From Bacteroidota bacterium (GTDB taxonomy: Bacteria > Bacteroidota > Ignavibacteria > UBA10030 > UBA8401), in the NCBI GenBank assembly GCA_021796275.1, contig JAJYOI010000027.1, positions 1-35,703 of the forward strand: DNA of 35,703 nt, written 5' to 3'. Numbering within the stretch: position 1 is the stretch's first letter; each line of letters opens with the position of its first letter. This document shows, piece by piece, positions 5,530 to 13,994 of the stretch. The notes below the pieces were generated by a model that was not told the origin of the DNA, did not search any database, and saw only the letters and a program-made list of their open reading frames with translations. Both the position numbers and the translations under genes were made by a program.

Positions 5530-8388
5530 TTAAAAATCCCATCCGAAAAAGAATTGATAAAATAATCCGTTCTGAAGCCGTGTAAAATCATCCTGAATTT
5601 GTTTGCCGACGTCATAGCGCAAGACAAGAACGCCGCCGATATTCATGCGGATGCCGCCCCCGATTGAGCCGAGTGTTGTGGTATAGTGTTCGTCCCACGC
5701 ATTTCCCGCATCGAAGAAGATTGCACCGCGCAGTGCACCAAGCCCAATGCCGCCGAACGGAAAGCGGACGCCGACCTGATCAATGAATGGGAAACGGAGT
5801 TCCTGGCTTGTCAGCCACATTTTCTTTCCGCGAATGGACCAGAGCGGATAGCCGCGCAAGTCCCAGCTTCCGCCTATCACAAAGCGGCGCGCTTCGCGGC
5901 CGTCGTTCAACAACGCTTCGAAACGGGAAGCGAGCGCACTTCGCTGGCTCAAGCGGAAATATTTCCGGTAATCAACAATCGCGGTGTAATAGTTCACGTT
6001 GGAATATTGAATATCGGTTGTGTAGCCGAGTGTGGCGATGAAGCGCGAGCCATCCAGAGGTCCGGTTGGGCCCCATAACGAATTGTCGTGGACGAATGAA
6101 ACGCTGTTGCTGACGAGCAGCGCTTTGCGCGGGCGAATGGACGTGAATGTTTCCTTGTCGGAATTGCTGAGCGAGGTGACGGTTTCCAGCCGCTCAAAAG
6201 TGGAAAGGGGATAACTCAATGCGAAATAGCCGCCGAACGCCCGTTCGTAATAATATAAATCGGGATCGGTCAGGTCGTAGCGAAGCCCGGACAAGTGAAA
6301 AATTCCCGTTGCGTAATTTGTCCGCCGGTTCAGCGAGATTCTCGACACTGCAACATTGAAACTCTCGAGAAATTGATCCGATGTTTGCGCAGTGTTATAG
6401 AGCAGGAAATAATATTGATCGTTGCCGAGAATATCACTCAGCGCGACTGCAGCGCCGCCGCTGGTGCCGAACACCGGATCGGTGGCAACCTGACTCTGCG
6501 CAATATCGAGCGAGTAATCGCCTTTATATTTCATCGAGTGAACGCTTGTGTCGGCATCAAGAGACTGCGCGCTCCATGTGCCGGCGGCGTACAATTGCGG
6601 GGTAAATTCATGTTGAACGACGCTTTGCGCCGTAAGCGCATCTGCCTCTGGCGGAGTATCAATTCGCTCCGACACACTATCGATCGCGTAAATTCTGAAG
6701 CTGTAGTTTTCAAATGCCGCAAACACAAGCTCGTTATTGTCAGTCCATTCAGGGTCGAACGCCGCATTGGAAAACGACGTTACTTTCCGCATTGCATACG
6801 ACAGCGGATGAAGCGCCATGTCGCTCGTTTTTATTGCCCAGATATTTTGTGCGCCGTCGGCATTGGAAGTGAACGTAAGATATTTTCCATCCGGCGAAAA
6901 TGACGGTGAGTAGTAATTTTCTTTTCCTGCCGTGACGCAGGAAATTCTTCCGGTTGCCAGATCATAATCAAATAGATTATAAACTAAATTCATTCCAAAT
7001 TGATCGCGGTCAGAGCTGAATACAATAGATGTTCCCTCGGGCGACCAGGCCGGATCGCGGTCGTCGTACACATCGCGTGTCAGCCGGACAAGGCTTTCTG
7101 ACGCCGGTGTGTAGAGATAGAGATCGCGCTTTCCGGATTTATCCACCGAGGCGAAGACAAGCTGTGTTCCATCCGGCGACCAGCTTGGCGATTCAAGCGT
7201 GACGAGATTGCGGAATTGATACAACGCGATTTCTGAATTTGTTTTGACATTCCAAATGTGGAGCGCATCCGATTCGCCGCTTTTTGTTACGAACGCAAGC
7301 CGGCCGTCGCGTGAAATGGAAAGTTTGCTTTGGAAAAGATGGAACGCTTCGTATTCTTCCGAACGCTCTCCGGCAACGACAAGCTGAGGTTCTTGTTCAG
7401 ACTTCGTTGAATCAAGGCGGATTTTATAGATTGACGTGTAACCGGTATAGTTGCCGATGAAATAGACTTCGCGTACGCCGTTGTTATCGTAAAACACCGG
7501 CTTTGAATTGAATCCGTTTTTTACAAGCATACGCGCAGACTGTGCCGCGTAATCGCTGGAGGCGAGCAAAGGGTAATATTTTTTCTTCAGGGCATAAAGC
7601 CATGCTGCATCAAATTCTTTGTAGTCCTTTCCGATTGTTGCTTTCATTACGTCGCTGAACGATCCGCTGCGCCAGAAATTTTCCATCAGCAGAAGAATTT
7701 TTTCTTCGCCGTACCGCTGTTCGATAAAACGGATAATGTTCTGTCCTTCTTTGTACATTAGAAACGTGCCGTAGATCTGATCCATGTTTGAGAGCGGCAC
7801 AATGTAATTATTGAGCACCGCATCACGAATCACCATCTCTGCCTGATCGTCCCATTCCGTTGACCACGCTTCCGCTAATCCTTCAGTGAACCACAGCGGC
7901 GCCGTCCGGTCTGAAGGAAGGCGGTGGTCGGCGAGAACGCGGTTGAGTTTACTCGTCATGAAAACGTGCACAAGTTCGTGGCGGATAACGTGGCGAAACT
8001 GCGCGAGCGAGCCGTCGGCGGGAATGACAACGCGCCCTTTTAAGAATTCAAAAAATCCGCCGACGCCTTCGGGAATAAATCCCGGTGTCGTGTTCGTTTG
8101 TTCGAAATGCAGGTGCGAGCTGTAAAAGATAAGCGGAATGCGGCCGTTGACGGTTTGATTGAATTTGCTTTCGAGGAAGCGGTAACTTTGTTCCGCAAAG
8201 TACGCGCCCTGCTCGGCAAGCTCTTTCATTTCAGGATAATAGTACACGTCGAAATGCTCGGTGTGGAGAATATGCCAATCGAATTCGGTGTACTGAACTT
8301 TGTTGCGTCCGAAATAATAGAACTGGGCGTGAAGTACAGCCGTGGAAAGAAAAAGGAGTAGGAAATATGAACTAATCCGAAACCGCAT
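5530..8388 (-). CDS. Secreted metallopeptidase / TolB-type propeller / outer-membrane barrel protein
   Basis: From the ATG at 8388 this is 952 residues. A signal peptide (FLLLFLSTAVLHAQ) is followed by a peptidase-MA-like gluzincin domain with HELVH at 137-141 and WFTEGLAEA at about 166-174, which provides the third zinc ligand. Then come TolB/WD40-like blades (SPSWSPDGTQLVFAS, DPAWSPEGTSIVFSS, SPSFSPDGKYLTFTS). The C-terminal third resembles a BamA/surface-antigen barrel and ends in a terminal Phe (FFFGWDF), as outer-membrane proteins do. It is probably an outer-membrane protein with a periplasmic or surface peptidase. The zinc residues are intact, so activity is plausible; substrate unknown. 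A GTG at 8418 would add ten residues. A twin-hairpin coding element (6621-6656) sits in the linker before the barrel. Confidence 0.82.
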   Translation of the reverse strand: MRFRISSYFLLLFLSTAVLHAQFYYFGRNKVQYTEFDWHILHTEHFDVYYYPEMKELAEQGAYFAEQSYRFLESKFNQTVNGRIPLIFYSSHLHFEQTNTTPGFIPEGVGGFFEFLKGRVVIPADGSLAQFRHVIRHELVHVFMTSKLNRVLADHRLPSDRTAPLWFTEGLAEAWSTEWDDQAEMVIRDAVLNNYIVPLSNMDQIYGTFLMYKEGQNIIRFIEQRYGEEKILLLMENFWRSGSFSDVMKATIGKDYKEFDAAWLYALKKKYYPLLASSDYAAQSARMLVKNGFNSKPVFYDNNGVREVYFIGNYTGYTSIYKIRLDSTKSEQEPQLVVAGERSEEYEAFHLFQSKLSISRDGRLAFVTKSGESDALHIWNVKTNSEIALYQFRNLVTLESPSWSPDGTQLVFASVDKSGKRDLYLYTPASESLVRLTRDVYDDRDPAWSPEGTSIVFSSDRDQFGMNLVYNLFDYDLATGRISCVTAGKENYYSPSFSPDGKYLTFTSNADGAQNIWAIKTSDMALHPLSYAMRKVTSFSNAAFDPEWTDNNELVFAAFENYSFRIYAIDSVSERIDTPPEADALTAQSVVQHEFTPQLYAAGTWSAQSLDADTSVHSMKYKGDYSLDIAQSQVATDPVFGTSGGAAVALSDILGNDQYYFLLYNTAQTSDQFLESFNVAVSRISLNRRTNYATGIFHLSGLRYDLTDPDLYYYERAFGGYFALSYPLSTFERLETVTSLSNSDKETFTSIRPRKALLVSNSVSFVHDNSLWGPTGPLDGSRFIATLGYTTDIQYSNVNYYTAIVDYRKYFRLSQRSALASRFEALLNDGREARRFVIGGSWDLRGYPLWSIRGKKMWLTSQELRFPFIDQVGVRFPFGGIGLGALRGAIFFDAGNAWDEHYTTTLGSIGGGIRMNIGGVLVLRYDVGKQIQDDFTRLQNGLFYQFFFGWDF
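6621..6656 (-). repeat. Twin-hairpin coding element, copy 1
   Basis: On the minus strand this 36-bp stretch is read as a PPEADALTAQ peptide inside the peptidase/propeller/barrel gene. It matches the copy at 11821-11856 at 28 of 36 positions and shares the same reading frame. The second hairpin has stem TGCGC/GCGCA. Confidence 0.75.
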
Positions 8389-8452
8389 TTTATTCAGATT
8401 ATTCTTTGTGGGATTCACAGTTCACAATCAAAAAAACTCGAAGCCCGAAACT

Positions 8453-9514
8453 CTAGACTTTTCCCAGTTCACTTTTCAGGAAATCAATTTTCTTTACCGG
8501 CGTCGGATCAATATTGTTCAACATTGCGAGATAAAAGCTGGCCCAATCGCCCAAATACAAAAGCGAGAACATTCGTGCAAGCAGCGATTTTCCTTCGCTG
8601 TGCACTTCTGTGATGCCGTCGGCAAATTCTCCGATGATGCTTTTTGTGATCTCCATGCGAAGCTGGACGCGCGCATAATCTTCACGGTCGCGCAGAATGA
8701 CAACGTGAATATTTTTCATAACATCTTTCTGAGCTTCCCAGCCGACGATTTCGTTGTGATTCAATTCTGGAAACACATTGCCGTACGCAAGCATTTTTGC
8801 ATTTTCCGAAAATTGTCCGCGCCACCGCACGTTCACCGTATCAAACCGGTCGGCCGATGAATAGATGACCGGCAATTTTCCATGCAGCTGCATTGCAAGC
8901 TCGAGTGCCGGATTATGTTCTGCCTCGTAATTCGCATAGACGGCTGACTTTTCTTGTAACAATGCAATTGTCTCTTTGATTTCATTTTTCTTTGAGCGGA
9001 TCAGCCCGAGTTTCGAAAGCGCGATCAGCGTTGGGAAAAACGAGTAACCGAGCGCGGCGCGCGGCGGAAGCCCGCCGGGAATTTCAATAAACGGCTGCTT
9101 TTTTTGTTTCGCGAATGCTTTCACTGCGCCGCCAGATGTGATGCACAGAATTTTCGTTTTTCTTTTTGTCGCGTCTTTATGTGAAGAGATCGTTTCTTCC
9201 GTGTTGCCGGAATAGCTGGAAATGATTACCAGCGATTTGTCATTCACATACTGCGGCAAAAAGTAATGCCGGCTGACAGCAATAGGGGCTTTGATTTCGC
9301 CCGAAAGATACGAGCGGAGCAAGTCGCCGCCGATTGCCGAGCCGCCAAGCCCGCTGACGACAATGTTGCGGATTGAAGCAACGGATAATTTCACGCGCGC
9401 CGCTTCGCCGATAGCAGCGGCTTCCGCTATTTGCTTTGGAAAATCTGCAATAAGCCGGTGCATGTTTGATGGGTCGTGCTGTGCAACGAATTCTGAAGTC
9501 ATAACGGTTTCCAT
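8453..9514 (-). CDS. Bifunctional phosphoglucose/phosphomannose isomerase
   Basis: A cytoplasmic 353-residue enzyme of the short SIS-domain type, which interconverts glucose-6-phosphate or mannose-6-phosphate with fructose-6-phosphate. The first SIS domain carries GLGGSAIGGDLLRSY (about 54-68) and SSYSGNTEET. A GGLPPRAALGYSF segment and the C-terminal LGDWASFYLAMLNNIDPTPV segment are characteristic of the pgi/pmi family. The ATG at 9514 is used; an ATG at 9502 (MTSEF) is also possible. It follows ptsI by 36 bp on the same strand, which links a central sugar-phosphate enzyme to the PTS phosphorelay pair. Confidence 0.92.
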   Translation of the reverse strand: METVMTSEFVAQHDPSNMHRLIADFPKQIAEAAAIGEAARVKLSVASIRNIVVSGLGGSAIGGDLLRSYLSGEIKAPIAVSRHYFLPQYVNDKSLVIISSYSGNTEETISSHKDATKRKTKILCITSGGAVKAFAKQKKQPFIEIPGGLPPRAALGYSFFPTLIALSKLGLIRSKKNEIKETIALLQEKSAVYANYEAEHNPALELAMQLHGKLPVIYSSADRFDTVNVRWRGQFSENAKMLAYGNVFPELNHNEIVGWEAQKDVMKNIHVVILRDREDYARVQLRMEITKSIIGEFADGITEVHSEGKSLLARMFSLLYLGDWASFYLAMLNNIDPTPVKKIDFLKSELGKV

Positions 9515-9550
9515 AATTGATGGTAAAATTTTTCCCTTACTGTTGTTGTT

Positions 9551-11365
9551 TCACTCTGCTTCGGACAGCGGAATATCCGGTGAGACGCGTTTTATATGTG
9601 ACCTGAGAAATTCTTTCACTTCATCTGCAGTCGAAAGCTTCAACGCCTGTGCAGCGATCCGCTTCGCTTCTTTCAATCGAACGGAGCGGATAATTTTTTT
9701 GATTTCAGGCAGCACGGTGGGAATGACGCTGAACTCATCCATCCCTAAGCCGAGCAGCAATAACGTTGCTACCGGATCGCCGGCCATTTCGCCGCACATG
9801 CCGACGGGAATAGTATGCTCATGCGCTTCTTTAATGATGTGATGGATCGTGCGAATCACCGCCGGATCAAATTCCTGATACAACTGCGACACATTTTCAT
9901 TGCCGCGGTCAACGGCAAGCAGATATTGAATGAGATCGTTCGTTCCGATGCTGAGAAATCCAACTTCCTTCGCAATCTCTCCCGCCATCACAGCCGCCGA
10001 TGGGACTTCGATCATCACGCCGATTTTCATTTCTTCATCAAACGGAATGTGCTGGCTGCGCAGGCTTGCTTTTGCCTGTTCAACAAGCGCCTTCGCTTTG
10101 CGTACCTCGTTCACGTTTGCGACCATCGGAAACATTACCCAAACATTTTTCTTCACGCTTGCGCGCAGCATGGCGCGTATCTGTGTGCTGAAAATATCGG
10201 GGCGGTCTAAACCGATACGAATGCCGCGCCAGCCGAGGAATGGATTCTCTTCTTCGCTTGCCTGCGATACAACTTTGTCGCCGCCGATGTCGAATGTACG
10301 CATGACCACTTTTCGGGGAAAACATTTTTCTGCGATCTGGCTGTACTCGCGGTACTGTTCTTCTTCAGTGGGAAACGTATCGCGCCCCATCAGCAAACCT
10401 TCGGCGCGGTACAACCCTATTCCGTCAGAACCCTGCGTGTTAACAAAATCAATTTCTTCCGCAAATTCTATATTGCATGATAATTCGATGCGTTGTCCGT
10501 CTAATGTTTTTGCAGGAAGATCGCGCAGGTCGTTGAGGCGTTTTTCAAATTCGATGTACCGTTCGTTGCGGATTTCATATTCTTTAATTGTTGTTTCACT
10601 CGGATTGAGAACAACTGTCCCTCCGTAGCCGTCCACAATCATGAAATCGCCTTCCTGAACATGTTTCGTCGCTTCCTTCAAGCCGACGACGGCAGGGATT
10701 TTGAGCGAACGCGAAAGCAACGCCGCATGCGATGTGACGCCGCCCATGTCGGTAACGTACGCAAGAATTTCGTTGCGGCTGAAGAGAATAGTATCTGCCG
10801 GGGTGAGCGATTGTGAGACAATAATTGACCTGCCGGCAAAACGCGAGATCAGTTTTTCCTGCTGGATGTTGCGGATGATGCGGTTCTTCACATCTTCGAC
10901 ATCATGAGCGCGCTCCCGCATGTACTCATCAGTTGCATCAAGCATCAGCCGCTGGTATTTCGTGATCTCATCATGCACGACGAATTCCGCATTCTTCAAT
11001 TCGTTGGTGATGCGAGTGTAGATTGCTTCGAACAACACCGCATCGTTCAAAATCATGATCTGCGCTTCAAAAATCTTCGCTTTGTTGTTGCCGATTTTTT
11101 GTTCGGCGTAGGAAAGAATTTTTGATAATTCTTTTTCAGAGCGCTCCACGGCATGGTGCAGCCGCTCGACTTCTTTCAACGCATCATCCGCCAGAATAGT
11201 TTTTTCTTCGACGCGCGGAATATGTTTTGTGAAGATGTGCGCGTGCCCCATCACAATTCCGGCAGACGCAGGAATGCCGCGAAGAATTATTTCTTGCGCC
11301 TGTCGCTCCGGGCGCCAAGTTTCATCTGGCGTTATTTCCAATTTTTCATCCATGGTGTAACCCAT
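9551..11365 (-). CDS. ptsI: PTS enzyme I (phosphoenolpyruvate-protein phosphotransferase)
   Basis: Transfers phosphate from phosphoenolpyruvate to HPr. The 604-residue length is close to the usual size of about 575. The phosphohistidine domain has MGGVTSHAALLSRSLKIP with His213. The C-terminal PEP-binding barrel shows LYRAEGLLMGRDTFP, GTNDLIQYLLAVDRGN and MCGEMAGDP with the catalytic Cys. The N-terminus has about 25 extra residues before the usual ILRGIPASAGI start. Start ATG at 11365 is chosen; a second ATG at 11353 is equally possible. It lies 6 bp after ptsH. No PTS permease (EIIA/B/C) is in the window, so the pair may serve regulation or a transporter encoded elsewhere. Confidence 0.95.
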   Translation of the reverse strand: MGYTMDEKLEITPDETWRPERQAQEIILRGIPASAGIVMGHAHIFTKHIPRVEEKTILADDALKEVERLHHAVERSEKELSKILSYAEQKIGNNKAKIFEAQIMILNDAVLFEAIYTRITNELKNAEFVVHDEITKYQRLMLDATDEYMRERAHDVEDVKNRIIRNIQQEKLISRFAGRSIIVSQSLTPADTILFSRNEILAYVTDMGGVTSHAALLSRSLKIPAVVGLKEATKHVQEGDFMIVDGYGGTVVLNPSETTIKEYEIRNERYIEFEKRLNDLRDLPAKTLDGQRIELSCNIEFAEEIDFVNTQGSDGIGLYRAEGLLMGRDTFPTEEEQYREYSQIAEKCFPRKVVMRTFDIGGDKVVSQASEEENPFLGWRGIRIGLDRPDIFSTQIRAMLRASVKKNVWVMFPMVANVNEVRKAKALVEQAKASLRSQHIPFDEEMKIGVMIEVPSAAVMAGEIAKEVGFLSIGTNDLIQYLLAVDRGNENVSQLYQEFDPAVIRTIHHIIKEAHEHTIPVGMCGEMAGDPVATLLLLGLGMDEFSVIPTVLPEIKKIIRSVRLKEAKRIAAQALKLSTADEVKEFLRSHIKRVSPDIPLSEAE

Positions 11366-11371
11366 TTCGGG

Positions 11372-11638
11372 TTATGCTTCGTCAAAACCGCGTTCAAACA
11401 ATCCGAGAATCGCGTCTGCCATCGCCTGTTCGTCTTCTCCGTCGAAGCGGAGTTTCAACGCGGAGCCTTGTTCGGCTGCCAGCGTCATCACACCGATAAT
11501 GCTTTTCCCGTTGATTTCGAAATCATCTTTAAGAATATAGAAATCTGATTTGAATTGTGCCGCCATTTTTACCAGCGCTGCCGCCGGACGCGTGTGCAAT
11601 CCCGCCCGGTTCTTAATGACGATCTCTTTCACGATCAT
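11372..11638 (-). CDS. ptsH: HPr phosphocarrier protein
   Basis: An 88-residue cytoplasmic phosphocarrier. His15 lies in NRAGLHTRPAA, the enzyme I phosphorylation site, and Ser46 lies in INGKSIIGVM at the position phosphorylated by HPr kinase/phosphorylase in organisms that have it. Keeping both sites suggests a regulatory HPr, although no hprK is seen here. It starts three bases after the polyprenyl synthase stop and ends 6 bp before ptsI, so the three genes are almost certainly cotranscribed. Confidence 0.95.
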   Translation of the reverse strand: MIVKEIVIKNRAGLHTRPAAALVKMAAQFKSDFYILKDDFEINGKSIIGVMTLAAEQGSALKLRFDGEDEQAMADAILGLFERGFDEA

Positions 11639-11641
11639 TGT

Positions 11642-12652
11642 TTAGTAATTCCTGTTCAGCAGCATTTCAGAAAAGCTGTACAGCATTGCCCGCGCGCTGC
11701 TTGGCTTCAGCGCCTGCAAGCAGCGGTTCGCTCTGACAGTATCTCTGGTAATCAGCCGCCGCGCCTCTTCGATAACTCCGTATCGGTGATAGATTTCACG
11801 CACGTCTCCAATGCGGGCGGCGTTTTGAGCCTCAGGCTCATCCGCCTTTGGCGGAGCGTCGTGGTTTGCGATAATACTGTGAAGAAGTTTTTTGTCGGCG
11901 CCGCGCGCGCGGCGTAACGCTTCAATAAGGAGAAATGTCTTTTTTCCCTCTACAATATCACCGCCGATAGCTTTTCCGAATTCCTTTTCATCTGCAACAA
12001 CATCCAGCAAATCGTCTTGAATTTGGAACGCTCTGCCAAGCAGAGTGCCGTACGATTTTAACGCACGGATCTCTGCCGCAGTGCCGCCGCCGATGACGGC
12101 GCCTATTTCTGATGCAACTGCAACAAGCTTGCCCGTCTTTTTTCCTATCATCAAAAGGTAATCATTTAGAGAAACATTTTTTTGCGTTTCAAATTCCTTA
12201 TCGTATGCCTGTCCCTCGCATACTTCAACAACACCTTCGGTAAAAATCTCAACCACCCGAGCAATTACCGGCGATTGCGTTTTGAGTAATTCCCGGTACG
12301 CCAACGCCACAAGCTCGTCACCGACGAGAATTGCGACATTTTCATCCCATTTTATATGAATAGTCGGTCTGCCCCGGCGCGATGCGGCATTGTCCATAAT
12401 GTCGTCGTGCACAAGTGTGAAGTTGTGAACGATTTCAATTGCAACAGCGGCGTGGAGTGCATCGCGCACTTTTCCTCCCACAGCTTCACAGGAAAGCAAA
12501 ATCAGCATCGGCCGGATACGTTTTCCGCCGCCGGAGAGAATGTACTTCAGCGGTGCATATAACGATACCGGTTCGCTTTTTGTAACGCAATGAGCGAGTC
12601 TGCGTTCTATCAGCGTTTTGTAAGTATGATATTTTTTTTTGAAATGAGTCAT
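11642..12652 (-). CDS. Polyprenyl diphosphate synthase (IspA/IspB family)
   Basis: A 336-residue trans-isoprenyl diphosphate synthase that condenses isopentenyl diphosphate with allylic diphosphates. The first Asp-rich motif DDIMD is at 83-87, followed by SRRGRPT, and the second appears as QIQDDLLDV. GGGKRIRP at about 41-48 binds isopentenyl diphosphate. The product length cannot be read reliably from sequence; geranylgeranyl, octaprenyl or similar are possible. The gene directly follows type 2 IPP isomerase, which makes its substrate. Oddity: an insertion reading APPKADEPEAQNA (11821-11856) lies in the loop between ANHD and RIGDVREIYHRYG, encoded by a twin-hairpin repeat. The Asp-rich motifs are unaffected, so the enzyme is probably active. 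Confidence 0.93.
   Translation of the reverse strand: MTHFKKKYHTYKTLIERRLAHCVTKSEPVSLYAPLKYILSGGGKRIRPMLILLSCEAVGGKVRDALHAAVAIEIVHNFTLVHDDIMDNAASRRGRPTIHIKWDENVAILVGDELVALAYRELLKTQSPVIARVVEIFTEGVVEVCEGQAYDKEFETQKNVSLNDYLLMIGKKTGKLVAVASEIGAVIGGGTAAEIRALKSYGTLLGRAFQIQDDLLDVVADEKEFGKAIGGDIVEGKKTFLLIEALRRARGADKKLLHSIIANHDAPPKADEPEAQNAARIGDVREIYHRYGVIEEARRLITRDTVRANRCLQALKPSSARAMLYSFSEMLLNRNY
11821..11856 (-). repeat. Twin-hairpin coding element, copy 2 (in polyprenyl synthase)
   Basis: Read on the minus strand, two adjacent hairpins have stems CCGCC/GGCGG and TGAGCC/GGCTCA. The peptide is PPKADEPEAQN. The stems differ from those of the other copies by paired changes, so pairing is kept while sequence drifts. 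Confidence 0.8.
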
Positions 12653-12680
12653 GATTTTTTTTCTGTGTCGGCGCCGGTAA

Positions 12681-13745
12681 CTATATGTTGCGGCGGATTA
12701 TTTGAACATGATGCAGTTCTTCAATAGTACGCGCGCCAGTCAAGAACATGACGCCCTGCAATTCTTTCCGCCACTGGTGAAGATGGTTCGACAACATTTT
12801 CTTTCCCCCGGCAAACAACTGCCGCATCATCGGCCGTGCAGATGCGACCGCGTCAGCACCTAACGCGAGCGCCTTTGCTGCTTCAATGCCGTTCATTATT
12901 CCGCCCGACGCGATCAATACCAGCGAAGGAAACGTGCGCTTCAACGATGCTACTTCCAAAAGCGCATCCGCTGTCGGAATTCCCCAATCCCAAAACTGTT
13001 CACTCAGTTGTTCAGCCGAATTTTTGTCTTCGCGCCGAAGAATTTCGACGCCAGCCCAGCTTGTTCCGCCGGCGCCCGCAATATCTATTATCGAAACGCC
13101 GATGTTCAGCAAACGCTCTGCAACTTTTTTCGAAATTCCTGCGCCGATCTCTTTCACAATCACTGGAATGGGAAACCCACGGACCAGCCGTTCTATTCCC
13201 GCGAGCACGCCGCGAAAATTTGTGTTTCCTTCCGGTTGAAGAAATTCCTGCAGCGGATTTAGATGAACAGCAAACGCATCGGCGCGGATCAATTCTACCA
13301 ATTTCTGTGCAGGTGAAATATCATTCATGCGCGCAACTTCAGCGGCGCCGATGTTCCCGATGATGGGAATTGACGGTGCAACTTCGCGCACGATGCTGTA
13401 CGATGAATGGAAGGTTGAATTCTCCAGTGCCTGCCGTTCGCTGCCGACGCCCATTGCGATGCGATGTTCTTCGCACACTTCCGCCAGATTTTTATTGATT
13501 CGTCGCGCATCGGCGTAGCCGCCTGTCATGGAAGAAATAATAAACGGGAACGATAATTTTTTTGAAAGGAATATTGTTTCAGTGGAAATCTCGTCAAAAT
13601 TCAACTCTGGCAAAGCGTTGTGAACAAATTCCCACCGCTCCAATCCAGTTCGCTTCGATTTGAACGCAACATCCTTGTGCACGGTCAGCAAAACGTGGTC
13701 CTGTTTGCGGGAAGGTGTTGCGGCATGGGTGCGAGAGTGTTTCAT
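12681..13745 (-). CDS. fni: Type 2 isopentenyl-diphosphate delta-isomerase (FMN-dependent)
   Basis: Interconverts isopentenyl and dimethylallyl diphosphate with reduced FMN and Mg2+. It is a TIM-barrel protein of 354 residues from the ATG at 13745. Family motifs are SSMTGG, AMGVGSERQAL, HLNPLQEFLQPEG, VKEIGAGIS, GAGGTSWAGVE and the C-terminal phosphate-binding IASGGI and GADAVASARP. A TTG at 13763 would add six residues and is not needed. It heads the minus-strand block, with polyprenyl synthase 28 bp downstream, so the two form an isoprenoid unit. Confidence 0.95.
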   Translation of the reverse strand: MKHSRTHAATPSRKQDHVLLTVHKDVAFKSKRTGLERWEFVHNALPELNFDEISTETIFLSKKLSFPFIISSMTGGYADARRINKNLAEVCEEHRIAMGVGSERQALENSTFHSSYSIVREVAPSIPIIGNIGAAEVARMNDISPAQKLVELIRADAFAVHLNPLQEFLQPEGNTNFRGVLAGIERLVRGFPIPVIVKEIGAGISKKVAERLLNIGVSIIDIAGAGGTSWAGVEILRREDKNSAEQLSEQFWDWGIPTADALLEVASLKRTFPSLVLIASGGIMNGIEAAKALALGADAVASARPMMRQLFAGGKKMLSNHLHQWRKELQGVMFLTGARTIEELHHVQIIRRNI

Positions 13746-13903
13746 TCGATTCCACAAGTTCAAGAAGAAAAATGTTGAAAAAGTATAGCGAAATTAGGAA
13801 AGAGAATCAAGAAAATAGGGGAAAAGGTGAAAAAAGGCTGACGGAAGTGATATTCAATGCCGTGAGACAGGGCACGGGCGAAAAATATTAACACCTTAAA
13901 AGC

Positions 13904-13932
13904 TTGACAAAAAAGAAAAATGTTCATATCAT
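13904..13932 (+). promoter_or_regulatory. Sigma-70-type promoter of the LamG lipoprotein gene
   Basis: TTGACA at 13904-13909 and TATCAT at 13927-13932 are separated by 17 bp, with A-rich DNA in the spacer. Transcription would start near 13939, giving a leader of about 130 nt before the ATG at 14070. Confidence 0.7.
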
Positions 13933-13937
13933 ATTGC

Positions 13938-13994
13938 CGTCTGTTGAGCGTGAACACGCTTTGAGGAATGCAGACGTAAGCCCAATGTGCTGGG
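13938..13994 (+). promoter_or_regulatory. Structured 5' leader with nested hairpins
   Basis: CGTCTG (13938-13943) pairs with CAGACG (13971-13976), enclosing AGCG/CGCT (13947-13950 with 13957-13960). A second hairpin CCCA/TGGG follows at 13981-13994. The leader starts at the predicted transcription start. It fits no riboswitch class I can name. A regulatory role is inference. Confidence 0.4.

Noticed and set aside
6295-6903. Plus-strand 202-residue frame antisense to the peptidase/barrel gene
   Set aside because: Cys/Arg-rich shadow of a well-supported gene on the other strand.
9930-10628. Plus-strand 232-residue frame antisense to ptsI
   Set aside because: Ser/Arg/Phe-rich mirror of a gene with all enzyme I motifs.
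13760-13957. Minus-strand 65-residue frame upstream of fni
   Set aside because: Phe- and Leu-rich low-complexity translation of A/T-rich DNA, overlapping a strong opposite-strand promoter; no ribosome site.
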